DNA from: Pradoshia eiseniae
GTDB taxonomy: Bacteria > Bacillota > Bacilli > Bacillales > Pradoshiaceae
Length of the DNA stretch: 64,000 nucleotides
Assembly: GCF_002946355.1 (NCBI RefSeq)
Contig: NZ_PKOZ01000001.1
Coordinates: forward strand, 791,931-855,930
Reading direction: 5' to 3'
Shown here in pieces: positions 36,834 to 45,199 of the stretch; positions within the stretch are counted from its first letter, which is position 1, and every line of letters begins with the position of its first letter. Below the pieces are notes generated by a model. The model saw only the letters and a program-made list of their open reading frames with translations. It did not search any database and was not told the origin of the DNA. The position numbers and the translations under genes were made by a program.

Positions 36834-39125
36834 ATGCAGAAGGAATACAGGATATCAATCCGTCATTTAGTGGAATATGTATATCGGGGCGGGGATTTGG
36901 ATAATCGTTTCAGGGTGGCCACATCCATGTCAGAGGGGACGAGAATCCATCAGGAGATACAGTCAGCCTATGAACCTGAGGATGAGAAAGAGGTATTCCT
37001 TCGCCACCAAATTGAGAAGGAGGGCATTTTGTTCACACTCGAGGGGAGATGTGATGGCATACTTCATCGCGGAGAAGAAGTGATTATTCAGGAGATTAAA
37101 TCGACATCCCAGGATATTAAGGAGCTTGAGGAGCAGGGTTACCCTGTCCATTGGGCACAGGCGAAATGCTATGCATACATATATTCCGTGCAGCATCATT
37201 TGAAGGCCATCAACTTAGAGCTGCTATATGTGGAAAAACAGACGAAAAAAACCGTTACCCACAGGGAAAGATGGACTGTCGATGAATTGGAAGGCTGTGT
37301 ACAGGATATCCTGCATGCCTATTTGCCATTTGCGAGGCTGCAATTGAAACGAATAGAAGAGAAGAGAGTCACCGCTGATTCAGCTCCCTTCCCTTTCTCG
37401 GATTACCGAGCGGGTCAGCGCAAGCTGATGGGAGCAGCATGGAAAGCGATAAGTGAAAGAAAGAACCTGTTTGCACTTGCGCCAACTGGCACAGGGAAAA
37501 CCATTTCCTTCCTGTTCCCTTCCATCAAGCAGATGGGTGCCGATGCGGGAGAACAGGTCAAAAAAATCATTTACCTGACTGGCAAGACGACAACGAAAAA
37601 AGTGGCAGAGAACACGATGAGAATGCTCGTTGACCGTGGTCTTAAAGCGAAGGTTGTCTCTTTGACCGCGAAGGACAAGATGTGTGAGGGACCAGTGGAT
37701 GATTATGGACGCGTGCAATGCTTATATGAGGAAGGACATTTTGATCGAATTAATGAGGCCATCCTCGATATTCTTAGCCAGGAGGATATCATGGATAAGG
37801 AGACCATACAGGCCTATTCCAGGAAGCATCAGGTTTGCCCATTTGAGTATTCGATTGAATTGGCGTATCTCTCTGATGTTCTCATCTGTGATTATAATTA
37901 TCTATTTGATCCCGGAGTCTCCCTGAAGCGATTATTTGAAGAGGAGAGGAAGGGAACGGTGCTGCTGATTGATGAGGCGCATAATCTTGTCGAGCGGGGC
38001 AGGGAGATGTTCTCAAAAACCTTGTGGAAAAAGGATTTTCTCCAAATCCAACGTGAATTTAAGCATACGAATCCAGCGCTCTCAGAATCCGCTAAGGTGG
38101 TCAATCGCTATTTCATCGATGCGAAAAAAGGGATGGGACAGCAAAGGATTCAGGTCGATAAGGAAAAACCGGAAGCCTTCATACAATTAATTGAGCAGTT
38201 TGTGATTGTTCTTGAGGGTGAGCTTGCCAGAGGCGGAGAAAATGCAGCCGCTTTGCTGGATGTGTACTTCAGCGCGCAAGCCTTCCTTAGAATCTCAAAA
38301 TATTATAGTGAGGCATATGTGACAAAGCTATTCTTTGAGCAGCAAAATATGGGGCTGAAAATCTATTGCTTGGACCCATCTGCCAATCTTGCATCGATGT
38401 GTAAGGGTTTTGCGGCAAAAATCTTTTTCTCAGCGACGTTAACGCCTGCCAAATATTATATGGATGCTCTTGGTGGTGATTCGGAAGATTATGCATTATC
38501 TGTACCATCTCCGTTTTCGGATGAGCAGCTGGATGTTCAAATCTTTGGCCTTTCGACGAGATATAAAGACCGAGAAAGAACAGCACAAGCCATAGCAGAG
38601 GTTATTCGAATCCATACATCTGATAACGATAATTGCCTCGTCTTCTTCCCCTCGTATCAATACATGATGTTAGTTACCGGCTTATTAAACGATTTAGAAG
38701 AGACGCATGAGGTTCTTATTCAATCACAAGGTATGAATGAGGATGAGAGGGATGCGTTTCTCTTAGCTTTTGAAAAGAAGGGGAAGAAGGCTGTCATAGG
38801 ATTTGCCGTGATGGGCGGTGTTTTCTCAGAGGGAATTGACCTAATTGGCGAAGCCTTAAGCGGCGTCATTATCATTGGGGCAGGGATGCCGCAAGTGAAT
38901 GAGGACCGTAACCTGATCAAAGACTATTACCAATCAATCGGCGTAAATGGATTTGATTATGCGTATGTCTATCCGGGCATGAATAAGGTGATGCAGGCAG
39001 GCGGGCGACTGATTCGGTCTGAGCAGGACCGTGGGAAGCTGATCCTGATCGATGACCGTTTTTTGACAAAGAAATATCAAGCGCTATTTCCAGAGCTATG
39101 GATGTCATGCTTGAAAAGAAATTGA
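36834..39125 (+). CDS. PD-(D/E)XK nuclease-XPD/DinG helicase fusion
   Basis: 763 residues. The N-terminal part (about 1-175) reads like a RecB/Cas4-type PD-(D/E)XK nuclease: HQEI near 40, EGRCDGIL near 72, IIQEIKSTSQ near 85 and QAKCYAYIY near 107. An SF2 Rad3/XPD helicase follows. Walker A APTGTGKTISFLFP is near 216 and DEAH is in LLIDEAHNLVERG. Four Cys between them (MCEGP, VQCLYEE, HQVCPFEY, LICDYNY) are placed like the XPD/DinG 4Fe-4S site, and the HELICc_2 domain carries GRLIRSEQDRG. ATG 36834 has AAGGTGGTGAT. Likely DNA-repair nuclease-helicase. Confidence 0.86.
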   Translation: MQKEYRISIRHLVEYVYRGGDLDNRFRVATSMSEGTRIHQEIQSAYEPEDEKEVFLRHQIEKEGILFTLEGRCDGILHRGEEVIIQEIKSTSQDIKELEEQGYPVHWAQAKCYAYIYSVQHHLKAINLELLYVEKQTKKTVTHRERWTVDELEGCVQDILHAYLPFARLQLKRIEEKRVTADSAPFPFSDYRAGQRKLMGAAWKAISERKNLFALAPTGTGKTISFLFPSIKQMGADAGEQVKKIIYLTGKTTTKKVAENTMRMLVDRGLKAKVVSLTAKDKMCEGPVDDYGRVQCLYEEGHFDRINEAILDILSQEDIMDKETIQAYSRKHQVCPFEYSIELAYLSDVLICDYNYLFDPGVSLKRLFEEERKGTVLLIDEAHNLVERGREMFSKTLWKKDFLQIQREFKHTNPALSESAKVVNRYFIDAKKGMGQQRIQVDKEKPEAFIQLIEQFVIVLEGELARGGENAAALLDVYFSAQAFLRISKYYSEAYVTKLFFEQQNMGLKIYCLDPSANLASMCKGFAAKIFFSATLTPAKYYMDALGGDSEDYALSVPSPFSDEQLDVQIFGLSTRYKDRERTAQAIAEVIRIHTSDNDNCLVFFPSYQYMMLVTGLLNDLEETHEVLIQSQGMNEDERDAFLLAFEKKGKKAVIGFAVMGGVFSEGIDLIGEALSGVIIIGAGMPQVNEDRNLIKDYYQSIGVNGFDYAYVYPGMNKVMQAGGRLIRSEQDRGKLILIDDRFLTKKYQALFPELWMSCLKRN

Positions 39126-39143
39126 ACAGTGAGGAAAAACAAG

Positions 39144-39608
39144 ATGAAGAAAACAAGAGGATTTGAAACAGTAGAAAATACGTTCAGAAAGCATGGTGAA
39201 TTGAGCATTCAACTGCCAATCAGAGGAGATGGCGGCTCTGCTGGGTACGACTTTTTCTCCAATGAAACAATCACGCTTGAACCAAGGGACAAGCACCTCT
39301 TCTGGACAGACGTAAAAGCTTATATGCTTGCCGATGAGGTGCTTGAAGTATACATTAGGAGCAGCCTCGGAGTTAAGCACTTGCTGGCGTTAGCGAACGG
39401 GACAGGTATTATTGATTCCTCTTATTATGGGAATCCCGGCAATGACGGCAATATTGGCATTTGTCTTGTTAACTGTGGAAGTGAGCCTGTCGTAATTGAG
39501 AAGGGAGAACGAATAGCTCAAGGCATTTTTAAAAAATACTTAGTCGCAGATGATGACCAAGTCCTTCATCAGCAAAGAGAAGGTGGATTTGGTTCCAGCA
39601 ATCGCTAA
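39144..39608 (+). CDS. dut: dUTP diphosphatase
   Basis: 154 residues, trimeric dUTPase family; hydrolyses dUTP to dUMP to keep uracil out of DNA. All five motifs are visible: GSAGYDFFS, RSSLGVKH, GTGIIDSSYYGNPGNDGNI, EKGERIAQGIF and the C-terminal REGGFGSSNR lid. dUTPases in bacilli are often of phage origin, but no phage gene surrounds this one. It starts 18 bases after the helicase stop, probably one transcript. ATG 39144 preferred over GTG 39129. Confidence 0.9.
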   Translation: MKKTRGFETVENTFRKHGELSIQLPIRGDGGSAGYDFFSNETITLEPRDKHLFWTDVKAYMLADEVLEVYIRSSLGVKHLLALANGTGIIDSSYYGNPGNDGNIGICLVNCGSEPVVIEKGERIAQGIFKKYLVADDDQVLHQQREGGFGSSNR

Positions 39609-39619
39609 ATAAACCAATT

Positions 39620-39645
39620 GTTTCAATTCGCTCCATATAGGGTAC
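39620..39645 (+). promoter_or_regulatory. candidate SigB promoter
   Basis: GTTTCA (39620-39625), 14 bases, GGGTAC (39640-39645), near the SigB consensus GTTTAA-N12-15-GGGWAT. It sits 40 bases ahead of a small Lmo0937-like membrane protein, a type often found in general-stress regulons. Confidence 0.5.
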
Positions 39646-39683
39646 TAATTCATTAAATCAATTAAAGAAAGTGAGTGAATTAG

Positions 39684-39833
39684 ATGCTTTGGACGATTAT
39701 TGGAATTATATTAGCTGTTTGGCTCCTTGGTTTCCTGTTTGATGTAGCCGGGAACTTGATTCATATCTTGTTGGCGGTGGCTGCGATTGTGTTTGTCATC
39801 AATATCATTCGTGGAAGAGGTACTCGAGCCTGA
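39684..39833 (+). CDS. Lmo0937-family small membrane protein
   Basis: 49 residues: MLWTIIGIILAVWLLGFLFD then VAGNLIHILLAVAAIVFVIN and a basic tail IRGRGTRA. Two hydrophobic helices with a short turn match the Lmo0937/DUF5670 family of tiny bacillar membrane proteins. GTGAGTG is the only, modest, ribosome-binding signal. Role unknown. Confidence 0.75.
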   Translation: MLWTIIGIILAVWLLGFLFDVAGNLIHILLAVAAIVFVINIIRGRGTRA

Positions 39834-39846
39834 ATAGAGTAGAAGT

Positions 39847-39905
39847 AAAAAAGGTTGCCTGATTGTCCTTTATAAGGACGGTTTGGTGACCTTTTTTCCT
39901 TTTTG
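39847..39905 (+). terminator. terminator after Lmo0937-like gene
   Basis: AAAAGGTTGCC…GGTGACCTTTT with an internal GTCCTTTATAAGGAC hairpin, ending in T-rich sequence. Confidence 0.8.
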
Positions 39906-40477
39906 TCTAGTAGCTATACCTGCTTGAAGGATGCTATTTTTCTTAAAAATTATGTTTTTCCCCGCCTTATTAACGAATAGCTCTTCCACTGTCTCGCTTT
40001 AAAATACCAGGCAGGAGCCGTAAGCCCTGTGGGACTTAGGTTATTTTCTCTATGTTGATTTCTGAAAAATTCGTTTATTAGTGGTTTTGAACTACTGGGA
40101 AAATAAGTAAACTAGTGTTTTCCTAACTTGTCGACTCTCTTTCTAGTGAATTACGATAGATATGCGAGAATCTTGGCGAAAAAACAAATAATTAATTCAG
40201 ATACAGCTTGTTAAAGATTGAATGAATGGCTTATAACTAGTTAATAGAAGATGACGGTGGTATAGCTGCGTCATCTTTTTTTTATGTTAGCAAATTATTG
40301 GTCCAGGAAGTCAAACCGATTCATCGAAGGTGATTATTTCAAACTGGTCCGGACTTTATTTACCCTCCAGCTTTAATTTCGCATCATACAAATCCCCATT
40401 TTCAATAAAACAAACAGTTGCCGTGTAGCAAATGGACAACCCTTCGCATTTAATGGAATAACGAAAGGAGGAAGATG
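39906..40477. other. non-coding stretch with an orphan terminator
   Basis: No supported frame in about 570 bases. It contains a perfect terminator (AGATGACG…CGTCATCT plus eight T, 40249-40283) with no gene in front of it. That points to a short untranslated RNA or a lost gene between about 39950 and 40250. No recognisable riboswitch. Confidence 0.45.
40249..40283 (+). terminator. orphan terminator
   Basis: Eight-base perfect stem, GC-containing, loop of about ten bases, eight-T tail; no upstream gene nearer than the one already closed at 39905. Confidence 0.75.
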
Positions 40478-42277
40478 ATGGATAGAATTAATTCGGCTTC
40501 AATTCCGAAATATGTGAATCAATTGGCAATCCCGCCGGCTTTTGTACCAGAAATCGTGAAAGACCGGAAAAAAGGGAAGGTACAAGCCCATAAATATAAA
40601 GTGAAGGCTAGTGAATTCAAGCAACAGGTCCTTCCTGATAATTATCCGCAAACAACCGTGTGGGGGTATGGGGGAGATATCAAGGATAAGCGAACAGGAA
40701 AGAAGGTGTTCTTCCAGCATTACCCGGGTCCGACCTTTGAAGCGGTCAGGGGAATCCCAATCAATGTAGAATGGATTAATAATCTAAAAGGGCCACATCT
40801 ATTTCCTGTAGACCCAACAATCGATTGGGCAAACCCTAATCGTTTCCCGCCGCCATCACCACCCTTTATTCCCTTTCCGCCTGGATATCCCGAGGCGCAG
40901 TTTCCGGTTCCCATTGTGACGCACTTGCATGGAGGGGAGAACCCTTCAGCCTTTGACGGTCATCCCGAAGCTTGGTTTACGGCAAATGGAATAACAGGTC
41001 CGAAATTTGACACGCGGCATTATACGTACCCAAATAAACAGGAGCCAACGACTCTTTGGTATCACGATCATGCGCTAGGCATAACGAGACTGAACGTGTT
41101 GGCAGGATTGGCTGGTTTTTATTTGCTAAGGGACCCGGAGGATAAACTTGCTAAACATCTCCCGAGCGGGGAATTTGAGATTCCGCTGCTTATTCAAGAT
41201 CGGAGCTTTAACACAGACGGTTCATTTTTCTATGATCAGGTGGGTGTGAATCCTGATATTCATCCTTATTGGGTGCCGGAATTTTTTGGCGATACGATTG
41301 TCGTAAATGGAAAGGTGTGGCCTAACCTGAATGTGAAGCCTAGAAAATATCGGTTCAGAATGCTCAATGGATCAAACGCCCGCTTTTATCATTTATCACT
41401 ATCGAATAATCAGCCATTCACGCAGATTGGAAGTGACGGAGGCTATTTACCAGAGACTGCTGAGTTAACATCCCTTTTAATTGCCCCTGCAGAACGTGCT
41501 GATGTCATTATCGATTTTTCCAAACTTGCACCTGGCACTAAGCTTATCTTGAGAAATGACGCCAATGCGCCATTTCCTGCTGGCGATGCGCCAGATCCTG
41601 AAACGACAGGGCAAATCATGATGTTTACTGTCGTCCCTGATACTCCTTCTGTCAAAAGGCCAATCCCACGAAAATTAAACAAGATTCCTGTTTTAAGACC
41701 TAAAAAAACGAGAACCTTAACTCTTGTCGAACTGAGTGGCCCTGATGGTCCTGTGCAGCTTTTGCTGAATGGCCAGCCTTATAACAGTGCTATTACGGAA
41801 CTTCCAAAAGCAGGAACAACCGAAGAATGGCAAATTATCAATCTTACCGGAGACACCCACCCCATTCATTTACATTTAATCCAATTCCTGCTCAAGAATC
41901 GCCAGAATGTAGATGCGGATCAATATTTAGTAGATTGGGAGACATTAAATGGGGGTCCGCCTCCTTATATGATGGAACCTAAGACATTGGATATTAGGCC
42001 ATATTTACAGGACCCGCCTATTCCGCCAGCTCCAAATGAAGCCGGGTGGAAGGATACGATTAGAATGAATCCTGGTCAAGTCACGAGAATTTTAGTTCGC
42101 TTTACCTCTCAAGACGGCACACCATTTCCTTTTAACCCAAGCAATGGTCCAGGCTACGTTTGGCATTGCCATATATTAGAGCATGAGGATAATGAGATGA
42201 TGAGACCATATAAAGTCAGGTCTGCGCCATTTATGGATAAGTGGAGAAAGTTTTGGAAGTGGATTTTTCGGAAGTAG
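40478..42277 (+). CDS. CotA-like multicopper oxidase
   Basis: 599 residues, three cupredoxin domains. Copper ligands are complete: HLHGG near 150, WYHDHALG near 195, HPIHLHLIQF near 461 and WHCHILEHEDNEMM near 565, whose last Met is the axial type 1 ligand. No signal peptide, as in the CotA spore-coat laccase/bilirubin oxidase. It is about 85 residues longer than B. subtilis CotA (513), partly from a Pro-rich loop (FPPPSPPFIPFPPGYP near 128) and a basic C-terminus WRKFWKWIFRK. ATG 40478 has better spacing from AGGAGG than ATG 40475. Confidence 0.9.
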   Translation: MDRINSASIPKYVNQLAIPPAFVPEIVKDRKKGKVQAHKYKVKASEFKQQVLPDNYPQTTVWGYGGDIKDKRTGKKVFFQHYPGPTFEAVRGIPINVEWINNLKGPHLFPVDPTIDWANPNRFPPPSPPFIPFPPGYPEAQFPVPIVTHLHGGENPSAFDGHPEAWFTANGITGPKFDTRHYTYPNKQEPTTLWYHDHALGITRLNVLAGLAGFYLLRDPEDKLAKHLPSGEFEIPLLIQDRSFNTDGSFFYDQVGVNPDIHPYWVPEFFGDTIVVNGKVWPNLNVKPRKYRFRMLNGSNARFYHLSLSNNQPFTQIGSDGGYLPETAELTSLLIAPAERADVIIDFSKLAPGTKLILRNDANAPFPAGDAPDPETTGQIMMFTVVPDTPSVKRPIPRKLNKIPVLRPKKTRTLTLVELSGPDGPVQLLLNGQPYNSAITELPKAGTTEEWQIINLTGDTHPIHLHLIQFLLKNRQNVDADQYLVDWETLNGGPPPYMMEPKTLDIRPYLQDPPIPPAPNEAGWKDTIRMNPGQVTRILVRFTSQDGTPFPFNPSNGPGYVWHCHILEHEDNEMMRPYKVRSAPFMDKWRKFWKWIFRK

Positions 42278-42563
42278 AGATTTATAAGATGTGTTGAAAC
42301 TATCAGCAACAGCACGAATTGCTGATACTTTAGATAAAGCGATTCGGGGCTTAGTTTTAACCTCTGTCCAACTATTTTTGATAAAAACCTATAAATAAGC
42401 TAGTTGATGACTAGCTTATTTTGCTGTCTGCGTGTGAAAGAAATGACTGAATAAATGTATCTGTAGCAATGATGCAAAGGGATATCAGTTTATCATTGTA
42501 TATTTAAGCTGTTTAGGCTGGTCATCTTCCTTCAAACAATAAAATTATTTAATAGAAATTACA
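42278..42563. other. non-coding stretch
   Basis: About 285 bases with only a terminator (42393-42423) that is visible; no open frame of note. Confidence 0.5.
42393..42423 (+). terminator. terminator after multicopper oxidase
   Basis: AATAAGCTAGT-tgatg-ACTAGCTTATTTT hairpin, about 115 bases past the stop. Confidence 0.8.
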
Positions 42564-42590
42564 ATATTTTTGTAACGATTACAAAAATAT
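42564..42590. promoter_or_regulatory. perfect palindromic operator
   Basis: ATATTTTTGTAA-CGA-TTACAAAAATAT: twelve-base perfect arms around three bases, ending exactly where the -35 box of the next promoter begins. Position suits an activator or autoregulator, most simply the YheO-like protein encoded downstream. It is not a cre box: the centre is one base too short. Confidence 0.7.
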
Positions 42591-42618
42591 TTGAAATCTA
42601 TCAAATGTATGCTATGAT
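42591..42618 (+). promoter_or_regulatory. promoter of the serine-utilisation operon
   Basis: TTGAAA (42591-42596), 16 bases, TATGAT (42613-42618). Abuts the palindrome upstream; the start point would be near 42625. Confidence 0.65.
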
Positions 42619-42631
42619 ATTTGTGCTGCCA

Positions 42632-42667
42632 AAAAATCCCATAATTTGATGGGTTTTTATTTTTGCT
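42632..42667 (+). terminator. leader terminator/attenuator candidate
   Basis: AAAAATCCCAT…ATGGGTTTTTATTTTT. A short hairpin with T-run directly after the predicted start point and before the first gene, so it could attenuate the operon. Stem is only five GC-containing pairs plus A:T pairs. Confidence 0.5.
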
Positions 42668-42671
42668 TATA

Positions 42672-42687
42672 TTGAAATCGTTTACAT
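42672..42687 (+). promoter_or_regulatory. cre site (CcpA)
   Basis: TTGAAATCGTTTACAT fits WTGNAANCGNWNNCAW at every fixed position. It lies inside the transcribed leader, touching the ribosome-binding site of the first gene, the usual place for CcpA roadblock repression. Confidence 0.75.
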
Positions 42688-42701
42688 GGAGGGGTGAGAT
42701 G

Positions 42702-43364
42702 ATGAGGGAAGATGTAGATGCACCAATTTTTAATATGGCAATGCGTACAGCAGATATGCTCGTTAACATGTTTGGTCCTCGATGTGAAGTGGCCGTGCAT
42801 GATTTTTCTGACTTGAAAAAATCTCTGGTTTATTTGGCTGGAAATGTTACGGGCAGGGAAATGGGCAGCCCGAGTACAGATTTAGTCTTAAATGAATTAA
42901 CAAAACCTGTAGCTGAAATAGAGGATATTCCAAATTATAAAACGAGATTGCCGAACGGAATCACGATGAAATCTTCAACAATTTTCTTAAGGGATGCAGG
43001 GAATCAGGTGGTTGGGGCTCTTTGCATTAACTATGATATATCCATGATGATGCAATACGAGACAGAAATGCAGGAATTCCTTATGTTTAATGGGACAGAA
43101 GAGAAATCAGAAACGTTCTATTCTACCGTACAAGAAGTGATTGAAGACATGGTCGGTCAGGTTTTATCTGGCTTTAAGAAAGCGCCTTCAATGCTGAGCT
43201 TAGAAGAAAAGATTGAATGCGTACGACAATTACAGGATAAGGGCGCATTCTTAATCAAAGGTTCAACCGAATATTTAGCATCTGTTTTAGGTGTATCGAA
43301 GTTTACCATCTATAATTATCTGCAAAAAATACGAATACAAGCGGAATACCAACTAGAATGCTAG
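42702..43364 (+). CDS. YheO/PAS-HTH transcriptional regulator
   Basis: 220 residues. The N-terminal YheO-like PAS domain (about 5-125, GPRCEVAVHDFSDLKKSLVYLAGNVTGRE) precedes a C-terminal HTH_22 (about 165-215, KGSTEYLASVLGVSKFTIYNYL), the DauR-type layout. Ligand is probably a small amino-acid-related molecule. First gene of a cluster with a PTS-EIIC-like permease and serine dehydratase, so it likely controls them. GGAGGGG at 42688-42694 favours ATG 42702 over 42699. Confidence 0.88.
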   Translation: MREDVDAPIFNMAMRTADMLVNMFGPRCEVAVHDFSDLKKSLVYLAGNVTGREMGSPSTDLVLNELTKPVAEIEDIPNYKTRLPNGITMKSSTIFLRDAGNQVVGALCINYDISMMMQYETEMQEFLMFNGTEEKSETFYSTVQEVIEDMVGQVLSGFKKAPSMLSLEEKIECVRQLQDKGAFLIKGSTEYLASVLGVSKFTIYNYLQKIRIQAEYQLEC

Positions 43365-43419
43365 ATTCAAACTGAAGCAATTCCTACATACAAAATTTAC
43401 TTAAGAGGGAGAAAGCATC

Positions 43420-44481
43420 ATGGAAATTATCAAAGGGACGTTATTGTTACTGATTGTTTTGGGGTTATTTTCTTTATTTAGCTATAAGGCGCCTAAAGGG
43501 ATGAAGGCGATGGGAGCACTGGCCAATGCCGCAGTAGCCGCTTTCCTGGTCGAAGCCTTCCAGCTGTTTGTTGGCGGAGATCTGCTGAAAATAGAGTTTC
43601 TTGGAGAGGTAGGAGACGCAGCGGGAAGTATGGGAGGGGTGGCAGCGGCCGCACTCGTTTCCCTTGCGATTGGGGTTTCACCTGTTTATGCTCTAATGAT
43701 GGGTGTATCTGTAGCGGGTCTTGGTCTACTGCCTGGTTTCATTGCTGGTTATTTGATTGCCTTTTTGGTGAAATGGATTGAGAAAAGAATACCGGGCGGA
43801 TTGGATTTAATTGTTACGATTATTGTGGCAGCACCACTTGTTCGATTGGTAGCTGTATGGATGCAGCCGGTAGTGGATGCTACCTTACTGAATATTGGCG
43901 GAATCATCACGGAAACAGCCAATAGCAGCCCAATCCTAATGGGAATTATTCTTGGAGGCGTCATTACTACAGTCGCAACAGCACCGCTTAGCTCAATGGC
44001 ATTAACAGCTATGCTTGGACTGACTGGTGTGCCGATGGCAATTGGGGCTTTGTCCGTTTTCGGCTCATCCTTCATGAATTTTATTTTATTTAAACGAATG
44101 AAGTTTGGTGACCGCAAGACGACGATTGCCGTGGCCATCGAGCCATTGACACAGGCCCATATCATCTCAGCTAACCCAATTCCGATCTATATCACGAATT
44201 TTATCGGAGGTGCGAGTGCTGGTGTCATTGTGGCTTTATCCGGATTAATAAATAACGCGACCGGTACCGCCACTCCAATAGCCGGACTGGCCGTTATGTA
44301 TGGATTCAATGATCCGTTTAAAGTCACATTGGTCGCCCTTGGATGTGCGGCTGCAGGTTTGGTGAGCGGTTATATTGGCTCTTTATTGTTTAAAAACGTT
44401 AAGATTAAAACTGCCGATCAAATAAGTCGAGAAGAAAGCAAAGAGAAGCTTGAAGAGGCAGAAGAAAAACTAGCTATCTAA
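43420..44481 (+). CDS. PTS EIIC-like membrane protein (PTS_EIIC_2)
   Basis: 353 residues with about ten hydrophobic segments of the PTS_EIIC_2 family, e.g. TVATAPLSSMALTAMLGLTG and EPLTQAHIISANPIPIYITN; the C-terminus is a charged helix. No EIIA or EIIB gene is nearby. Its place between a PAS-HTH regulator and both serine-dehydratase subunits suggests it carries serine or a related compound rather than a phosphorylated sugar; this is inference. AGAGGGAG before ATG 43420. Confidence 0.87.
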   Translation: MEIIKGTLLLLIVLGLFSLFSYKAPKGMKAMGALANAAVAAFLVEAFQLFVGGDLLKIEFLGEVGDAAGSMGGVAAAALVSLAIGVSPVYALMMGVSVAGLGLLPGFIAGYLIAFLVKWIEKRIPGGLDLIVTIIVAAPLVRLVAVWMQPVVDATLLNIGGIITETANSSPILMGIILGGVITTVATAPLSSMALTAMLGLTGVPMAIGALSVFGSSFMNFILFKRMKFGDRKTTIAVAIEPLTQAHIISANPIPIYITNFIGGASAGVIVALSGLINNATGTATPIAGLAVMYGFNDPFKVTLVALGCAAAGLVSGYIGSLLFKNVKIKTADQISREESKEKLEEAEEKLAI

Positions 44482-44506
44482 AAAAGCAGTGGAGGAGTAA
44501 AATACA

Positions 44507-45172
44507 ATGAAGTATCGCTCAGCATTTGATATAATTGGCCCGGTCATGATTGGACCATCGAGTTCACATACTGCTGGTGCTGCGAAAATTGGACGGGCAG
44601 CCAGGACTATTTTTGGTAAAAAACCCAAGAGAGCAGTCATCTCATTATATGGTTCTTTTGCCAAGACTTATAAGGGGCACGGAACAGACTTAGCCCTGAT
44701 TGCTGGTCTGCTCGACTTTGATACCTTTGATGAAAGAATACCAGATGCCTATAAATGGGCGGAGGACGCCGAGATGGAGATTCAATTTCTGGTTGAAGAG
44801 GCAGTGGTTGACCATCCCAATACGGTGAGAATCAATCTTTTTGATGATGGTGATAAAAGATTAGAGCTAGTCGGCATATCGATTGGTGGCGGAACCATCG
44901 AGATTACGGAAATCAATTCGTTTAAGTTAAGACTTTCTGGAGGACAGCCAGCGATATTGGTTATTCACAGGGATCAATTTGGGATGATTTCCTTCGTTAC
45001 GAGCATACTCGCCAAACATGAGATTAATATCAGTCATATGGAGATGTCACGTAAAGAGCGAGGGGACATCGCAATAATGGTAATTGAAATGGATCAAAAA
45101 CTCGATGAGGAAGTCATGGGAGAACTGAATGCATTACCGGACATAAACCATGTCATCCGCATGGACAATTAA
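44507..45172 (+). CDS. sdaAB: L-serine dehydratase, beta subunit
   Basis: 221 residues. With SdaAA it converts L-serine to pyruvate and ammonia using a 4Fe-4S cluster. N-terminal GPVMIGPSSSHTAGAAKIGR near 13 is the family signature; the C-terminal ACT domain (about 148-220, ISFVTSILAKHEINISHMEMSR) may bind serine allosterically. It follows the permease gene by 25 bases. Confidence 0.95.
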   Translation: MKYRSAFDIIGPVMIGPSSSHTAGAAKIGRAARTIFGKKPKRAVISLYGSFAKTYKGHGTDLALIAGLLDFDTFDERIPDAYKWAEDAEMEIQFLVEEAVVDHPNTVRINLFDDGDKRLELVGISIGGGTIEITEINSFKLRLSGGQPAILVIHRDQFGMISFVTSILAKHEINISHMEMSRKERGDIAIMVIEMDQKLDEEVMGELNALPDINHVIRMDN

Positions 45173-45199
45173 TTAGATTCATTAGGAGGAATAGAATAT

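Noticed and set aside
39144-39608. dUTPase as evidence of a prophage
   Set aside because: No integrase, capsid, terminase or lysis gene is nearby, and the gene is coupled to a cellular helicase gene.
42564-42590. Palindrome considered as a cre site because of TGTAACGATTACA
   Set aside because: The cre core needs TGNAANCGNWNNCA with a 14-base frame; here the centre is one base short. The true cre is at 42672-42687.
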